From Planctomycetota bacterium (GTDB lineage: Bacteria; Planctomycetota; B15-G4), in assembly GCA_021604805.1 (NCBI GenBank), contig BQJR01000001.1:372001-436000 (forward strand): DNA of 64,000 nt, given 5' to 3'. Within the stretch, counting starts at the first letter, position 1, and each line of letters opens with the position of its first letter. Both the position numbers and the translations under genes were made by a program. Under the pieces are notes generated by a model. That model was given only the letters and a program-made list of their open reading frames with translations, ran no database searches and was not told the DNA's origin. Shown one piece after another: positions 1 through 9,181 of this stretch.

Positions 1-56
1 AGCGCGCCCCGCCAGCCAGCGGAGCCGCCCGCGACGACGACGAGCCGCAAGCTTAG
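1..56 (+). CDS. C-terminal tail of an upstream gene, possibly gatC (5' end outside window)
   Basis: An open frame runs from base 3 into a TAG at 54-56, immediately followed by the gatA ATG at 57. The readable tail is RAPPASGAARDDDEPQA and then stop. The stop/start abutment suggests translational coupling with gatA. GatC commonly precedes GatA and is needed by the GatCAB enzyme, so gatC is a sensible guess, but 17 residues of low-complexity tail show no family motif. The identity is inference from position only. Confidence 0.35.
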   Translation, partial: RAPPASGAARDDDEPQA

Positions 57-1535
57 ATGCTCACCGCGCGACGCATCGCCGACCAAGTGCGCGCGGGTGA
101 CCTCGATCCGATCGACGTGCTCGAGCAAGCCCTGCAGCGTCTCGCGGTGCGCGAGGAACACGTGCGCGCCTACCTCGACCCCGACGTGGAGTTCGCGCGG
201 CGCATGGCCGACGTGGTCGTCGAGCGGCTCAACCGAGGCGAGGATCCGGGGCGCCTCGCCGGCGTGCCGGTCTCGCTCAAGGACAACATCGCCGTGGCCG
301 GGCGCAGCCTGACCGCGGGTTCGCGCGCGCTCGAGGGTTACCGCGCGCCGCACGACAGTTGCGTGGCCGAACGACTCATCGCCGAAGGCGCCGTGTTGCT
401 CGGGCGCACGAACCTCGACGAGTTCGGGATGGGCGCGTCCACGGAGAGCTCCGGCTTCCACGCCACACTCAATCCTTGGGACCGCGAGCGCGTGCCCGGC
501 GGCAGCAGTGGCGGCAGCGCGGCCGCGGTCGCTGCGGGCATCGTGCCACTGGCGCTCGGCACCGAAACCGGCGGCAGCATCCGCCAACCCGCGGCGCTCT
601 GTGGCGTCACGGGTTTCAAGCCGAGCTACGGCGCTGTGTCGCGGCGCGGCGTGGTGGCCTTCGGATCATCTCTCGATCAAGTCGGGCCGATCGCGGCGCA
701 CGCCGAAGACGCGGCCCTGCTCTACGACGTGATCGCCGGCCACGATCCGCTCGACAGCACCAGCGCACCGGGCGAGCGCGCGTCGGCATTGAGCGTGCGC
801 GCGGATCTCGAGGGCTTGCGCATCGGCATCCCCGAAGAGTTCCTCGACGAGCGCGTCGACAAGCGCGTGTTGCAACAGATCGAGAAGGCCGTGCAAGTGC
901 TCGGCGACGCAGGCGCGATCACCAAGCGCATCCCGCGCGGACGCCTGGCGCACATGCAGCACTCGATCGCGGTCTACCACCTCGTGGCCTGCAGCGAGGC
1001 GTCCACGAACCTGGCGCGTTTCGACGGCGTGCGCTTCGGCCCGCGTGTCTCCGACGGCCACGCACTCTGGCCGCTCTACGAAGACACGCGCGGCACGCTC
1101 TTCGGCCCCGAGGTCCGGCGCCGCATCGTGCTGGGCACCTTCGCGCTCTCCGCCGGCCATGCCGACGCGTGGTACCGACGCGCACTCAGCGTGCGCGCCT
1201 TGATCCGTCGCGAGTTCCAGCAACTCTTCGACGACTACGACCTGCTCGCCGGCCCGACCTCTCCTTTCGGCGCCTTCCCGCTCGGCGAGAAGTTGGACGA
1301 CCCCGTGGCGATGTCGCTCTGCGACCTGCTCACGGCGCCGGCTTGCCTGGCGGGACTGCCGAGCGTGTCCGTGCCGTGCGGCTTGGTGCGCAAGGGCAGC
1401 TTCAAGGGCTTGCCCGTGGGCCTGTGTCTCACCGGCGCTCAGGGGGACGACCCGCGCGTGCTCGCCGCCGCACGCGCCTTCGAAGTGGCGCGCGGCGAAC
1501 CCGAGCGCAGTCCGTTGTGGGAGCTCGAGGCGTGA
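57..1535 (+). CDS. gatA: Asp-tRNA(Asn)/Glu-tRNA(Gln) amidotransferase subunit A
   Basis: The 492-residue amidase-signature protein is the glutaminase subunit of GatCAB, which releases ammonia from glutamine to convert Glu-tRNA(Gln) or Asp-tRNA(Asn) to the correct amide form in the cytoplasm. The Ser-cisSer-Lys triad is visible as K75 (in VSLKDN), S150 (in PGGSSGGS) and S174 (in TGGSIRQP). The 75/150/174 spacing equals the 79/154/178 spacing known for Staphylococcus aureus GatA. The Gly/Ser-rich signature covers about residues 148-200. Length is normal for the family. The ATG directly follows an upstream stop, and the gene overlaps gatB by four bases (GTGA), so the two are almost certainly co-translated. 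Confidence 0.96.
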   Translation: MLTARRIADQVRAGDLDPIDVLEQALQRLAVREEHVRAYLDPDVEFARRMADVVVERLNRGEDPGRLAGVPVSLKDNIAVAGRSLTAGSRALEGYRAPHDSCVAERLIAEGAVLLGRTNLDEFGMGASTESSGFHATLNPWDRERVPGGSSGGSAAAVAAGIVPLALGTETGGSIRQPAALCGVTGFKPSYGAVSRRGVVAFGSSLDQVGPIAAHAEDAALLYDVIAGHDPLDSTSAPGERASALSVRADLEGLRIGIPEEFLDERVDKRVLQQIEKAVQVLGDAGAITKRIPRGRLAHMQHSIAVYHLVACSEASTNLARFDGVRFGPRVSDGHALWPLYEDTRGTLFGPEVRRRIVLGTFALSAGHADAWYRRALSVRALIRREFQQLFDDYDLLAGPTSPFGAFPLGEKLDDPVAMSLCDLLTAPACLAGLPSVSVPCGLVRKGSFKGLPVGLCLTGAQGDDPRVLAAARAFEVARGEPERSPLWELEA

Positions 1536-2998
1536 GCGCGCCCGCGAGCGAGAACGCCCCCGTGAACTGGGAGCCCGTGATCGGGCTCGAGGTGCACGTG
1601 CAACTCGCCACGCAGAGCAAGCTGTTCTGTCGCTGCCCCGCGCGCTTCGGTCAACCTCCGAACACTTTGATCTGTCCGGTGTGTACGGCGCAGCCGGGCA
1701 CCTTGCCCGTGCTGAACGCCGAAGCCGTGCGGCTCGGGATCCGCGCTGCGCTCGCGCTCGGCTGCGAGATCGACACGCGCTTGCTCTTCGAGCGAAAGAG
1801 CTACTTCGCGCCGGACCTCCCCAAGGGGTATCAGATCACGCAGTTCGAGCGTCCCCTCGGCAGCGCCGGCTCATTGGCGGTGGAGTCCGAGGGGATCGAG
1901 GCCTTCGCCGTGAGCATCACGCGCGCGCACCTGGAAGAAGACGCTGGCAAGGTCGTGCATCGCCAGGCGCTCTCGCTGATCGATCTCAACCGCGCGGGCA
2001 CGCCCTTGCTCGAGATCGTCTCCGGGCCTGACCTCCGCACTCCCGAGCAAGCTGTTGCCTTCCTCAAGACGCTGCGCCGACTGCTGCGCTACGTGGGTGT
2101 GTCCGACGCAGACATGGAGAAAGGGTCCTTCCGCTGCGACGCCAACGTCTCCTTGCGTGCCTTGGGGAGCGACGTGCTGGGCACGCGCACCGAGACCAAG
2201 AACCTGAACTCCTTCCGCTTCGTGGCAGGCGCGCTGCGCGCCGAGATCGCGCGGCAAGGCGCGTTGCTCGATGCGGGCGAACCGGTGGCTCAGGAAACGC
2301 GCGGCTACGACCCCGACAGCGGTCGCACGCACTTGCTCCGCCACAAGGAGAGCGCGCACGACTACCGCTACGCTCCCGAGGTCGACCTCCCCGCCTACGT
2401 GGTGAGTGTCGACGACGTGCAAGCGTTGCGCGACGCACTGCCCGAGCTGCCCGCCGCGCGGCGAGCACGCTTCCTGCACGAGGGAGCGCTGAGCACACGC
2501 GACGCCGACGCGCTGACCGCAGACCCGAAGCTCGCGGACTACTACGAGCGCACCGTGGCGCTCACCGAACAACCGCGCGAGACAGCCCACTGGGTGCTCC
2601 GTGAAGCGTTGCGCTTGTGTCACGAGGGCAAGCGCGAGCTGGCCGAGCTGGCAACCACACCTGAGCGGCTCGCTGAACTCATCCGACTCGTGAGCGCGGG
2701 CCGCTTGTCGCAGCAAGCGGGGCGACGTGTCGTGACCGCGCTCGAGGCGCAGCCCGATCTCAGCGCGCAGGAGCTCGTGGAGCAACTCGACCTGCACCAA
2801 GTGAGCGACGCCGCAGAGCTGCAGCACTTGGTCGACGAAGTGATCGCCGCCGAAGCCTCCGTCGCGCAGCGCTACACCCAGGGCGACGCGAGTCTGCTCA
2901 ATGCGCTCGTGGGCAGTGCGATGCAGGCCAGCGGCGGGAAGGCCAACCCGCAGCGTCTGCGCGAGCTGTTCCGGGCACGCCTCGAGCAACGCGACTGA
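1532..2998 (+). CDS. gatB: Asp-tRNA(Asn)/Glu-tRNA(Gln) amidotransferase subunit B
   Basis: GatB binds tRNA and carries the kinase/transamidase site that activates the misacylated tRNA and receives ammonia from GatA. The N-terminal signature NWEPVIGLEVHVQL is near residues 12-25, the zinc-ligand region FCRCPARFG...CPVC near 36-52, and a C-terminal GatB/YqeY-type helical domain occupies roughly the last 150 residues. I chose the GTG at 1532 because it forms a GTGA overlap with the gatA stop. A second in-frame GTG at 1562 would give 478 residues and is possible. With the 1532 start the protein has 488 residues, normal for GatB. The next gene converges from the other strand 10 bases away, with no clear terminator between. 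Confidence 0.95.
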   Translation: MSAPASENAPVNWEPVIGLEVHVQLATQSKLFCRCPARFGQPPNTLICPVCTAQPGTLPVLNAEAVRLGIRAALALGCEIDTRLLFERKSYFAPDLPKGYQITQFERPLGSAGSLAVESEGIEAFAVSITRAHLEEDAGKVVHRQALSLIDLNRAGTPLLEIVSGPDLRTPEQAVAFLKTLRRLLRYVGVSDADMEKGSFRCDANVSLRALGSDVLGTRTETKNLNSFRFVAGALRAEIARQGALLDAGEPVAQETRGYDPDSGRTHLLRHKESAHDYRYAPEVDLPAYVVSVDDVQALRDALPELPAARRARFLHEGALSTRDADALTADPKLADYYERTVALTEQPRETAHWVLREALRLCHEGKRELAELATTPERLAELIRLVSAGRLSQQAGRRVVTALEAQPDLSAQELVEQLDLHQVSDAAELQHLVDEVIAAEASVAQRYTQGDASLLNALVGSAMQASGGKANPQRLRELFRARLEQRD

Positions 2999-3007
2999 GC
3001 GCGGGGC

Positions 3008-3952
3008 TCAGGCGTCCACGTCGTCGGCGGCGTCGAGCTCTTCGGACTGCTCTTCGGCCCAGCGCATCTTGAACTCGTTGAAGTCTTCGAGCTCGGCGTA
3101 ACTCAGCGGACCGTGTTCGAAGACCTCGGCGAAGAAGGGTTCGCGCCCGAACTCCCACGCCGCTTTGGCGAAGAGTCGTCCGTAGGCGTACTGCGCGAGT
3201 TTCAGGCGCACCATGGCGTTGCCCGCGCCCGCCACGACCTCGGAGCCAGCGCCTTGGTCGCCTTCGAAGTAGCGTGCGCTGCGCGTGCTCTCGAGCGTGG
3301 GTGCGCTCAGCGGTTCGCGGCCGGCCGCGATGCTGGCCAACTCGGCGGCCCAGGTCGCGCGGCCTTCCACGAGCGCCATGTGCGTTTGCACTTCGCCCAT
3401 GCGCGACGGGTCTTCGAGCATCACAGCCAAGTTGCGCGGGTCGGGCACGCCGTCGTACATGAAGTCGTCGTAGGCGTGCACGAGTTCGTGCGCCAACACA
3501 CCGAAGAGCAGGTCTTGTCCGGGGCCGTCGCTGTCGCCGCCCTGCTTCATGATCACGTCTTCGATGAGGTACACGACTTGTTCGTCGGGCAGGTAACGAC
3601 CCAGCATGTTGTCGGAGAACATGAGGTCGGCCAGCATGTCGACGGCCACGGTGAGACCCGTCTCATCCTCGAGATCCGCGGTGTAGGCGCGCCTGCGCTG
3701 GGTGGCTTCCTCCATCGTGAGGAGCACCAGCGGGATGCCGTCCGGAAGTTTGATGCCCGCTCCCTCGGCCAGCGCTCTGCGTGCTTCGGAGGCGAGCTCC
3801 ACGATCACCTCGGGGTCCATCTGCGATTCACCGTCGGCGCCGAGCTCGAGCGTCATCGGGGTTAAATCACGCTGTCCGGGCGCGATTTCCGCATCCTGGA
3901 GAGTGCAGGCCGGTCCCAGGAGGGCACCGAAGAAGAGCAGGCTGGTGAGCAT
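3008..3952 (-). CDS. Secreted zincin-type metalloprotease-like lipoprotein (unassigned family)
   Basis: The 314-residue protein starts with a short hydrophobic signal ending in GPAC (C16), a plausible though non-canonical lipoprotein cleavage site. A gluzincin-style HELVH motif lies at residues 155-159 (FGVLAHELVHAYDD), with a downstream acidic/helical region containing EGRATWAAE near 200 that could supply the third zinc ligand. The rest is helical with many acidic residues. These features suggest an envelope-anchored zinc peptidase or a peptidase-fold protein. I cannot name the family or substrate. It converges on gatB and is divergent from the large secreted-protein cluster, with about 210 bases of shared upstream DNA. 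Confidence 0.72.
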   Translation of the reverse strand: MLTSLLFFGALLGPACTLQDAEIAPGQRDLTPMTLELGADGESQMDPEVIVELASEARRALAEGAGIKLPDGIPLVLLTMEEATQRRRAYTADLEDETGLTVAVDMLADLMFSDNMLGRYLPDEQVVYLIEDVIMKQGGDSDGPGQDLLFGVLAHELVHAYDDFMYDGVPDPRNLAVMLEDPSRMGEVQTHMALVEGRATWAAELASIAAGREPLSAPTLESTRSARYFEGDQGAGSEVVAGAGNAMVRLKLAQYAYGRLFAKAAWEFGREPFFAEVFEHGPLSYAELEDFNEFKMRWAEEQSEELDAADDVDA

Positions 3953-4080
3953 GGAGGCGAACCGTCAGGAGGGCAGGAGCGCGCCAGTCTAGCCGCGGCC
4001 CCGGGCCGCCAAAAGCTCGACGCCGGACGTGGCCGAAGGAAGAACAGAGGTGAGGCCCACTGCCTTGCGCCGGAATCCGC

Positions 4081-4104
4081 CGTCTGGGGTTAGAATCCCA
4101 GACG
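4081..4104 (+). promoter_or_regulatory. 8-bp inverted repeat enclosing a -10-like TAGAAT
   Basis: CGTCTGGG (4081-4088) and CCCAGACG (4097-4104) are perfect inverted arms around an eight-base centre, GTTAGAAT. That centre contains TAGAAT at 4091-4096, a five-of-six match to the sigma-70 -10 element, about 65 bases before the ATG at 4163. A TTGCGC at 4065-4070 could be a weak -35, but the spacing of 20 is long. The arrangement fits an operator laid over a promoter for the large secreted-protein gene. An RNA hairpin in the leader is the other reading. Confidence 0.4.
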
Positions 4105-4162
4105 CAGATCCCGGCCTGGGAGCGGGCCCCGAACCCACTCTTCCCCCGATGTGTTTGTCACC

Positions 4163-7100
4163 ATGAAGCTCGTGTCGTTGTGCAGGCTGCTGTTCGCGGC
4201 CCTCGTCCTCACGCCCACGTTGAGCAGCCAAGTCACGCTGATCAGCTCGGGATGCTCGGGTGTCAACCCTACGCCCACGATCAGTCACTCCGGCTCGCTC
4301 GAGCCCGGTCTGAGCAGCACGATCTCGTTGAGCGGCGCGCCTCCGAACAGCATCGCCGTGTTCTGGGCGGGCACCACCGCCACGAACGCGCAGGGTGATC
4401 CCATCGCGGTGTCGCTGTCGTCGATCGATGGCGTCGGGCCGGGTTGCGAACTCAACATCCTCCCGAACGCGATGAAGGCCGTCGTGCTCACCGACGGCAA
4501 CGGCGAGGTGCACTTCAGCTTCACCGTGAAGACCGCGCTCGGGGCCGACCTGTTCTTCCAGTTCGGTGTCCTCGAGGACGACGACCCCGTGTCGGCCTCG
4601 GTCACACCCGCGATGCACCTGCACCTGCCGATCACCGCTGCCCCCACGCCGCTCGCGGTGGACCTCGGCCCGGCCAACGCCGACCTGCCGCCCGTCACCG
4701 GTTCCTTGCAGCTCGACAACAACGGCACGCAAGCGCTCACGCTCGACGACCTCGTGCTCTTCGATGGTGACGCCGTGGACTTCGGCGCGCTGCTCTCTGG
4801 CGAGACCCTGCCGCACGAGCTGCTCGGCGCGGAGAGCGTGAACGTCGACCTCAGCTTCGCGCCGACCTTCCCCGGTCCGCGCAGCACCACGCTCGAGCTG
4901 CAACACGCGGCCTTGCCGGTGGGCATCGACAATCCGCTGATCGAGGTCAGCGGCTTCGGTCTCGGCAACCGCGGCGAAGACCTGTTCGTGAACGCGGGCA
5001 GCACCTTCGTGGTCGACGGCATGGGCCAGTTCTGGATCGACGACACGCACTTCACCGGTGGCATCGAACGCTTCGGGAGCGACCCCATCGCGGGCGCCTT
5101 CGACCAAGCGGTGGTGTCGACACACCGCCGAGCGACGAACTTCAGCTACGCGCTGCCGCTGCCCGACGGTGACTTCGAAGTCACGCTGCACTTCGCCGAG
5201 ACCGTGCACGAAGCAAACGGCCTGCGCGTGTTCGATGTCACGGCAGAAGGCGTGTTGGTGGTCGACGACCTCGACCTGCATGCCGCCGCCGGACACGACG
5301 TGGCGCACTCCGAGAGTTTCGTGGTGAACATCGCCGACGGCGTGCTCGACCTCGAGTTCGACGCCAGCGTGCACGAAGCCATGCTGGCGGGCATCGAGAT
5401 CCGGCGGCAGTTCGCGCAACTGGAAGTCACGCCGGCGGCGCTCGACTTCGGCGCCGTCGGTCAAGGCAGCGCGCCGACCCTGATGCTCAGCATCGACAAC
5501 CCCGGCACCGACGACCTGCAGCTCAGCACCTTGACCATGTCCGTGGATCAAGGCGACGGCAGCGACTTCTCCGTGACCATCGACGGCAACACTTACTTCG
5601 GTGACACCAAGTCGATCGCCCACGCGCTGGTGGCCAGCGTGCCTGCGGGCGGCTCGCTGCCCGTCACCGTGACCTTCGCGCCCATGGCGCACCAGGACAA
5701 CGACATCGGCCTCGAGTTCGACGGCAACGGTGACGCCCCCGTGCTGATCGACGTGATCGGCACCGGCGGCTCGGTGGGTCACCCCTTCCTGCACGTGGTC
5801 ATCGAAGAGCTCGGCAGCATCGTCGACTACAACAACGACGGCAGCGAAGACGTGTTCCTCGACGGCAGTTTCTCGCACACCCACGAGCCCGACAAGGTGC
5901 TCACGGCCTGGACCTGGACCGAGGGCCCCACGCCACTCGGCAGCGGTGAGCAGATCACGCCCACGTTCACCACCGGTGACCACACGGTCACTCTCACCAT
6001 CGAGGACGACAACGTTCCCGGCGAGACCTTGCCGGGCAGCGTGACCTTCACGGTGTCCCCGATCACGGCCGTGCCCGGCGTGCTCGCGAACTACTTCGAC
6101 ACGGGCGCCACACCGCCCGCCACCCTGATCGACACGCTGCCGAGCGTCCCCGACGACACCCAGGCGCTCACTGTCTTGCGCGTGGAGAACAACCAAGGTG
6201 TCGGCGATTCGGGTCTGACGACGAACGTGCTCGTGCAGCTCCTCGCCGACCTCGACATCGACACCGCCGACACCTACGAGTTCGCGCTCTCAGGCGGCAT
6301 CGACACGCGCCTCTTCATCGACGCTGTGGCCTACACCGGCCCGGTCGCGTTGGGCGTCGGCAGTCACAGCATCGAAGCGCGCTTCGCCGTGGACTCGGTG
6401 CTCGACCTGCCGCTCGAGGTCACGATGGCCGTGACCATGATGCCGCCCGCGCCGATCTCCGAGAGCGACCTCACGCACGACGAGACCAACGTGCTGCCGG
6501 TGATGAGCTCGCTCACGCCTGAGGGTTCCACGCTCGGCGGCAACCTGATCGTGCTCCAGGGCTTCGGCTTCTTCCCCTTCGATGAAGTCGACGTGAACTG
6601 GGGCGCACAGGTGCTCACCGACGCCGACTTCATGTCGATCACCCCCACCGAGATCACCTTCCTCTCGCCGCCGCACTCGGCCGGCATGATCGCGGTCAGC
6701 GTGGACACACCGAACGGCACGAGCAACTCGCTCATGTTCGAGTACAGCGCTGAAGGTCCGCCGCCGATCGCCTTCAACCTGTTCAAGGATGTCGGCTACG
6801 TGTGGAACCCCACCGCCATCGCGTGGGGCCCCGACGGCCGGCTCTACATCGCCACGCGCACCGGTCGCTTGGCCGCCTTCGAGTTCGACGAGGACTACAA
6901 CGTCCTGAGTCAGGCGCTCTACGACGGCGTGGTGAGCACCGACCCCCACCGCGAAACGCTGGGCATCGCCTTCAACCCCTACGACCCGCCCAGCCCCGTG
7001 CGCGTGTACCTCGCGCACTCCGAGCTGTTCGCGCAAGGCGGCGGCTCGTTCGTGGGTGAGTCGCCGTACCCGGGTTTCGTGAGTTACGTGGAAGGACCGA

Positions 7101-9181
7101 ACTTCGACACGCCGGTCACGTTGATCAGCGGCTTGCCCTCGTCGAACCACGACCACGGTGTGAACGGCATGGTCTTCGACAACAACGGTGACCTGCTCAT
7201 CGCGGTCGGCGGCAACACCAACGCGGGCGTGATCTCCGCGCCGATCGGCGACATCCCGGAGTCGCCCCTTTCGGCGGCGATCATCAAGGCGCACACCTCG
7301 CGTCCGGACTTCGACGGCGCGATCACCTACGCCGACACCGACACGCTGCTCGTGCCCAACAACGACCAAGTGCTGGGTGAGGTGAGCAGCATCACCAACG
7401 GTCACGTCACGGTGCACGCGCCCGGTTTGCGCAACGCCTACGACCTCTCGCTCACCGCCAATGGTCGCTTGTACGCCTCGGACAACGGTCCGAACGGTGG
7501 CTTCGGCTTGAAGTCCACGGGCCCGGACACCCAAGGCGGTCAAGCCGCCGCGCCCGACGAGCTCGTGCGCGTGGAGTCGGGCGTCTACTACGGTCATCCG
7601 AACCGTGCTCGCGGGCGTTTCGACGCGCGTCAGAACATCTATCACAGCCCGACTGACCCCGGCATCCCCGACGAGTTCCGCCAGACCATGGGCACCTACA
7701 GCTCAGCGGCTGTCGGGCTCGACGAGTACCGCGCGACGACCTTCGGCAGCCAGCTGCGCGGCAACCTCTTGTTGCAGCGCTGGAACTCACACGTGCGTGC
7801 GGTGCAGCTGCAAGACGACGGCCGTGATGTCGTGAACAGCATGCAGCTGATCCCGCCGGAAGAGCCCGTTCAAGGTCTCGACGCCATCGACGTGCGCGCG
7901 GGCCCGGGCGGCGCCATCCTCGGCGTGGACTACACCCACGACGACGTGAACGTGATGGTCCCCGACGACGTGGCCGCCGTGGGCCTCACCGCCTACGACA
8001 TCTTCCCCTGGCGCGGCGTCGCCACGGGCGGCACGCCCTTCGTGATCGGCGGCGAGAACTTCGGCAGCTTGATGGACACGAGCGTGACCATCGGTGGACT
8101 GCCCGCCACACTCACGTCGGTGAGCTCGCGCCGCATCCACGGCACCACGCCCGTGCAGGCCTCGCCCACCACCGACCTGCTCGACGTGGTCGTCACTGTG
8201 GGTCCCGAGCAAGCCACGATCAGCGAAGCCTTCCGCTACTTGTTCATGCCCGCGGGCAACGAGCCCGGACAGTGGAGCACGCTCACGAGCGCCCCCGGCT
8301 TCGCCAGCATGGGCGAGGTCGGTGCCGGTGAGATCAACGGCGTGATCTACGTGGTCGGCGACGACAGCCCGTCGACCCTCGCCTACGACATCGCCAGCGA
8401 CACGTGGACCACGGGCGCCTCGCGCGCCAAGCAAGGTCACCACAGCGCCGCCGAAGTCATCGACGGCAAGCTCTACCTCTTCGGTGGGCTGAGCGGCAAC
8501 GCCGAGGGTCGCGTGCAGATCTACGACCCCGTGCTCGACACCTGGACCATGGGCACCGACATGCCCTGGCTCGCGGGCAGCAGCAGCTCGGCCTACATCG
8601 ACGGCTTGGTCTACGTGGCCGGCGGCTTCGACAACGGCGTGACCACGGTGGACACGGTGCACGCCTACGACCCGGTGATGGACACCTGGTCGGCCGCACT
8701 CTCCCCGATGACCGACGGTCGCAACCACGCGGCCTCCGCCACCGACGGCGAGAAGCTGTGGGTCTTCGGTGGGCGCGGTGCCGGCAGCGGCGACGCCAAC
8801 GTGGTGGCCAACGGCTTCGCCGACATCCAGTGCTACGACCCCGTCACCGACACCTGGGACAGCAGCAACCTGATGGGCTCCGAGCTGCAACCACTGCCCA
8901 TCGGTCGCGGCGGCATGGGCAAGGCGATCTACTACCAGGGTGAGTTCTACATCTTCGGTGGCGAGACGCTCACCGGCCCCGGCGCCATCGCCGGCAACGT
9001 GTACGACCGCGTGGATGTCTACAACCCCGAGACACACACCTGGCGCACCGAGACCTCGATGCCCACGGGTCGTCACGGCCACTTCCCGGTGCTCTTCGAG
9101 AGCAAGATCTACGTGCTCACCGGCGGCCTCATGGCCGGCCACGCACACAGCACCGTGGCGGAGATGTTCACGCGGCAGTGA
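4163..9181 (+). CDS. Giant secreted mosaic protein: malectin, TIG, sorbosone-dehydrogenase and Kelch modules
   Basis: From the ATG at 4163 the product has 1,672 residues and begins with a signal peptide (MKLVSLCRLLFAALVL...). I prefer this to a GTG four codons upstream because it starts the basic n-region directly. Modules in order, approximate residues: 25-160 a beta module starting GCSGVNPTPTISHSGSL and ending SVTPAMHL; 163-269 choice-of-anchor-D-like; 272-412 malectin-like (VNAGSTFVVDG...); 419-536 second anchor-D-like; 541-633 PKD-like; 636-760 PA14-like (GVLANYFDTG); 779-859 IPT/TIG; 876-1266 glucose/sorbosone dehydrogenase-like propeller (WNPTAIAWGPDGRLYIATRTG); 1279-1359 second TIG; 1369-1669 Kelch repeats. 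It is probably extracellular and carbohydrate-binding, perhaps a PQQ-type sugar oxidoreductase, but cofactor residues were not checked. It overlaps the next gene by GTGA. Confidence 0.85.
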   Translation: MKLVSLCRLLFAALVLTPTLSSQVTLISSGCSGVNPTPTISHSGSLEPGLSSTISLSGAPPNSIAVFWAGTTATNAQGDPIAVSLSSIDGVGPGCELNILPNAMKAVVLTDGNGEVHFSFTVKTALGADLFFQFGVLEDDDPVSASVTPAMHLHLPITAAPTPLAVDLGPANADLPPVTGSLQLDNNGTQALTLDDLVLFDGDAVDFGALLSGETLPHELLGAESVNVDLSFAPTFPGPRSTTLELQHAALPVGIDNPLIEVSGFGLGNRGEDLFVNAGSTFVVDGMGQFWIDDTHFTGGIERFGSDPIAGAFDQAVVSTHRRATNFSYALPLPDGDFEVTLHFAETVHEANGLRVFDVTAEGVLVVDDLDLHAAAGHDVAHSESFVVNIADGVLDLEFDASVHEAMLAGIEIRRQFAQLEVTPAALDFGAVGQGSAPTLMLSIDNPGTDDLQLSTLTMSVDQGDGSDFSVTIDGNTYFGDTKSIAHALVASVPAGGSLPVTVTFAPMAHQDNDIGLEFDGNGDAPVLIDVIGTGGSVGHPFLHVVIEELGSIVDYNNDGSEDVFLDGSFSHTHEPDKVLTAWTWTEGPTPLGSGEQITPTFTTGDHTVTLTIEDDNVPGETLPGSVTFTVSPITAVPGVLANYFDTGATPPATLIDTLPSVPDDTQALTVLRVENNQGVGDSGLTTNVLVQLLADLDIDTADTYEFALSGGIDTRLFIDAVAYTGPVALGVGSHSIEARFAVDSVLDLPLEVTMAVTMMPPAPISESDLTHDETNVLPVMSSLTPEGSTLGGNLIVLQGFGFFPFDEVDVNWGAQVLTDADFMSITPTEITFLSPPHSAGMIAVSVDTPNGTSNSLMFEYSAEGPPPIAFNLFKDVGYVWNPTAIAWGPDGRLYIATRTGRLAAFEFDEDYNVLSQALYDGVVSTDPHRETLGIAFNPYDPPSPVRVYLAHSELFAQGGGSFVGESPYPGFVSYVEGPNFDTPVTLISGLPSSNHDHGVNGMVFDNNGDLLIAVGGNTNAGVISAPIGDIPESPLSAAIIKAHTSRPDFDGAITYADTDTLLVPNNDQVLGEVSSITNGHVTVHAPGLRNAYDLSLTANGRLYASDNGPNGGFGLKSTGPDTQGGQAAAPDELVRVESGVYYGHPNRARGRFDARQNIYHSPTDPGIPDEFRQTMGTYSSAAVGLDEYRATTFGSQLRGNLLLQRWNSHVRAVQLQDDGRDVVNSMQLIPPEEPVQGLDAIDVRAGPGGAILGVDYTHDDVNVMVPDDVAAVGLTAYDIFPWRGVATGGTPFVIGGENFGSLMDTSVTIGGLPATLTSVSSRRIHGTTPVQASPTTDLLDVVVTVGPEQATISEAFRYLFMPAGNEPGQWSTLTSAPGFASMGEVGAGEINGVIYVVGDDSPSTLAYDIASDTWTTGASRAKQGHHSAAEVIDGKLYLFGGLSGNAEGRVQIYDPVLDTWTMGTDMPWLAGSSSSAYIDGLVYVAGGFDNGVTTVDTVHAYDPVMDTWSAALSPMTDGRNHAASATDGEKLWVFGGRGAGSGDANVVANGFADIQCYDPVTDTWDSSNLMGSELQPLPIGRGGMGKAIYYQGEFYIFGGETLTGPGAIAGNVYDRVDVYNPETHTWRTETSMPTGRHGHFPVLFESKIYVLTGGLMAGHAHSTVAEMFTRQ

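Noticed and set aside
359..1531. Plus-strand reading that extends gatB far upstream
   Set aside because: It overlaps gatA in another frame and is Arg/Ala-rich nonsense; gatB begins at the GTGA overlap.
3989..6196. 735-codon open frame on the minus strand
   Set aside because: It lies antisense to the giant secreted gene and is rich in His/Gln/Val repeats expected from reverse reading of high-GC codons; it has no signal or domain.
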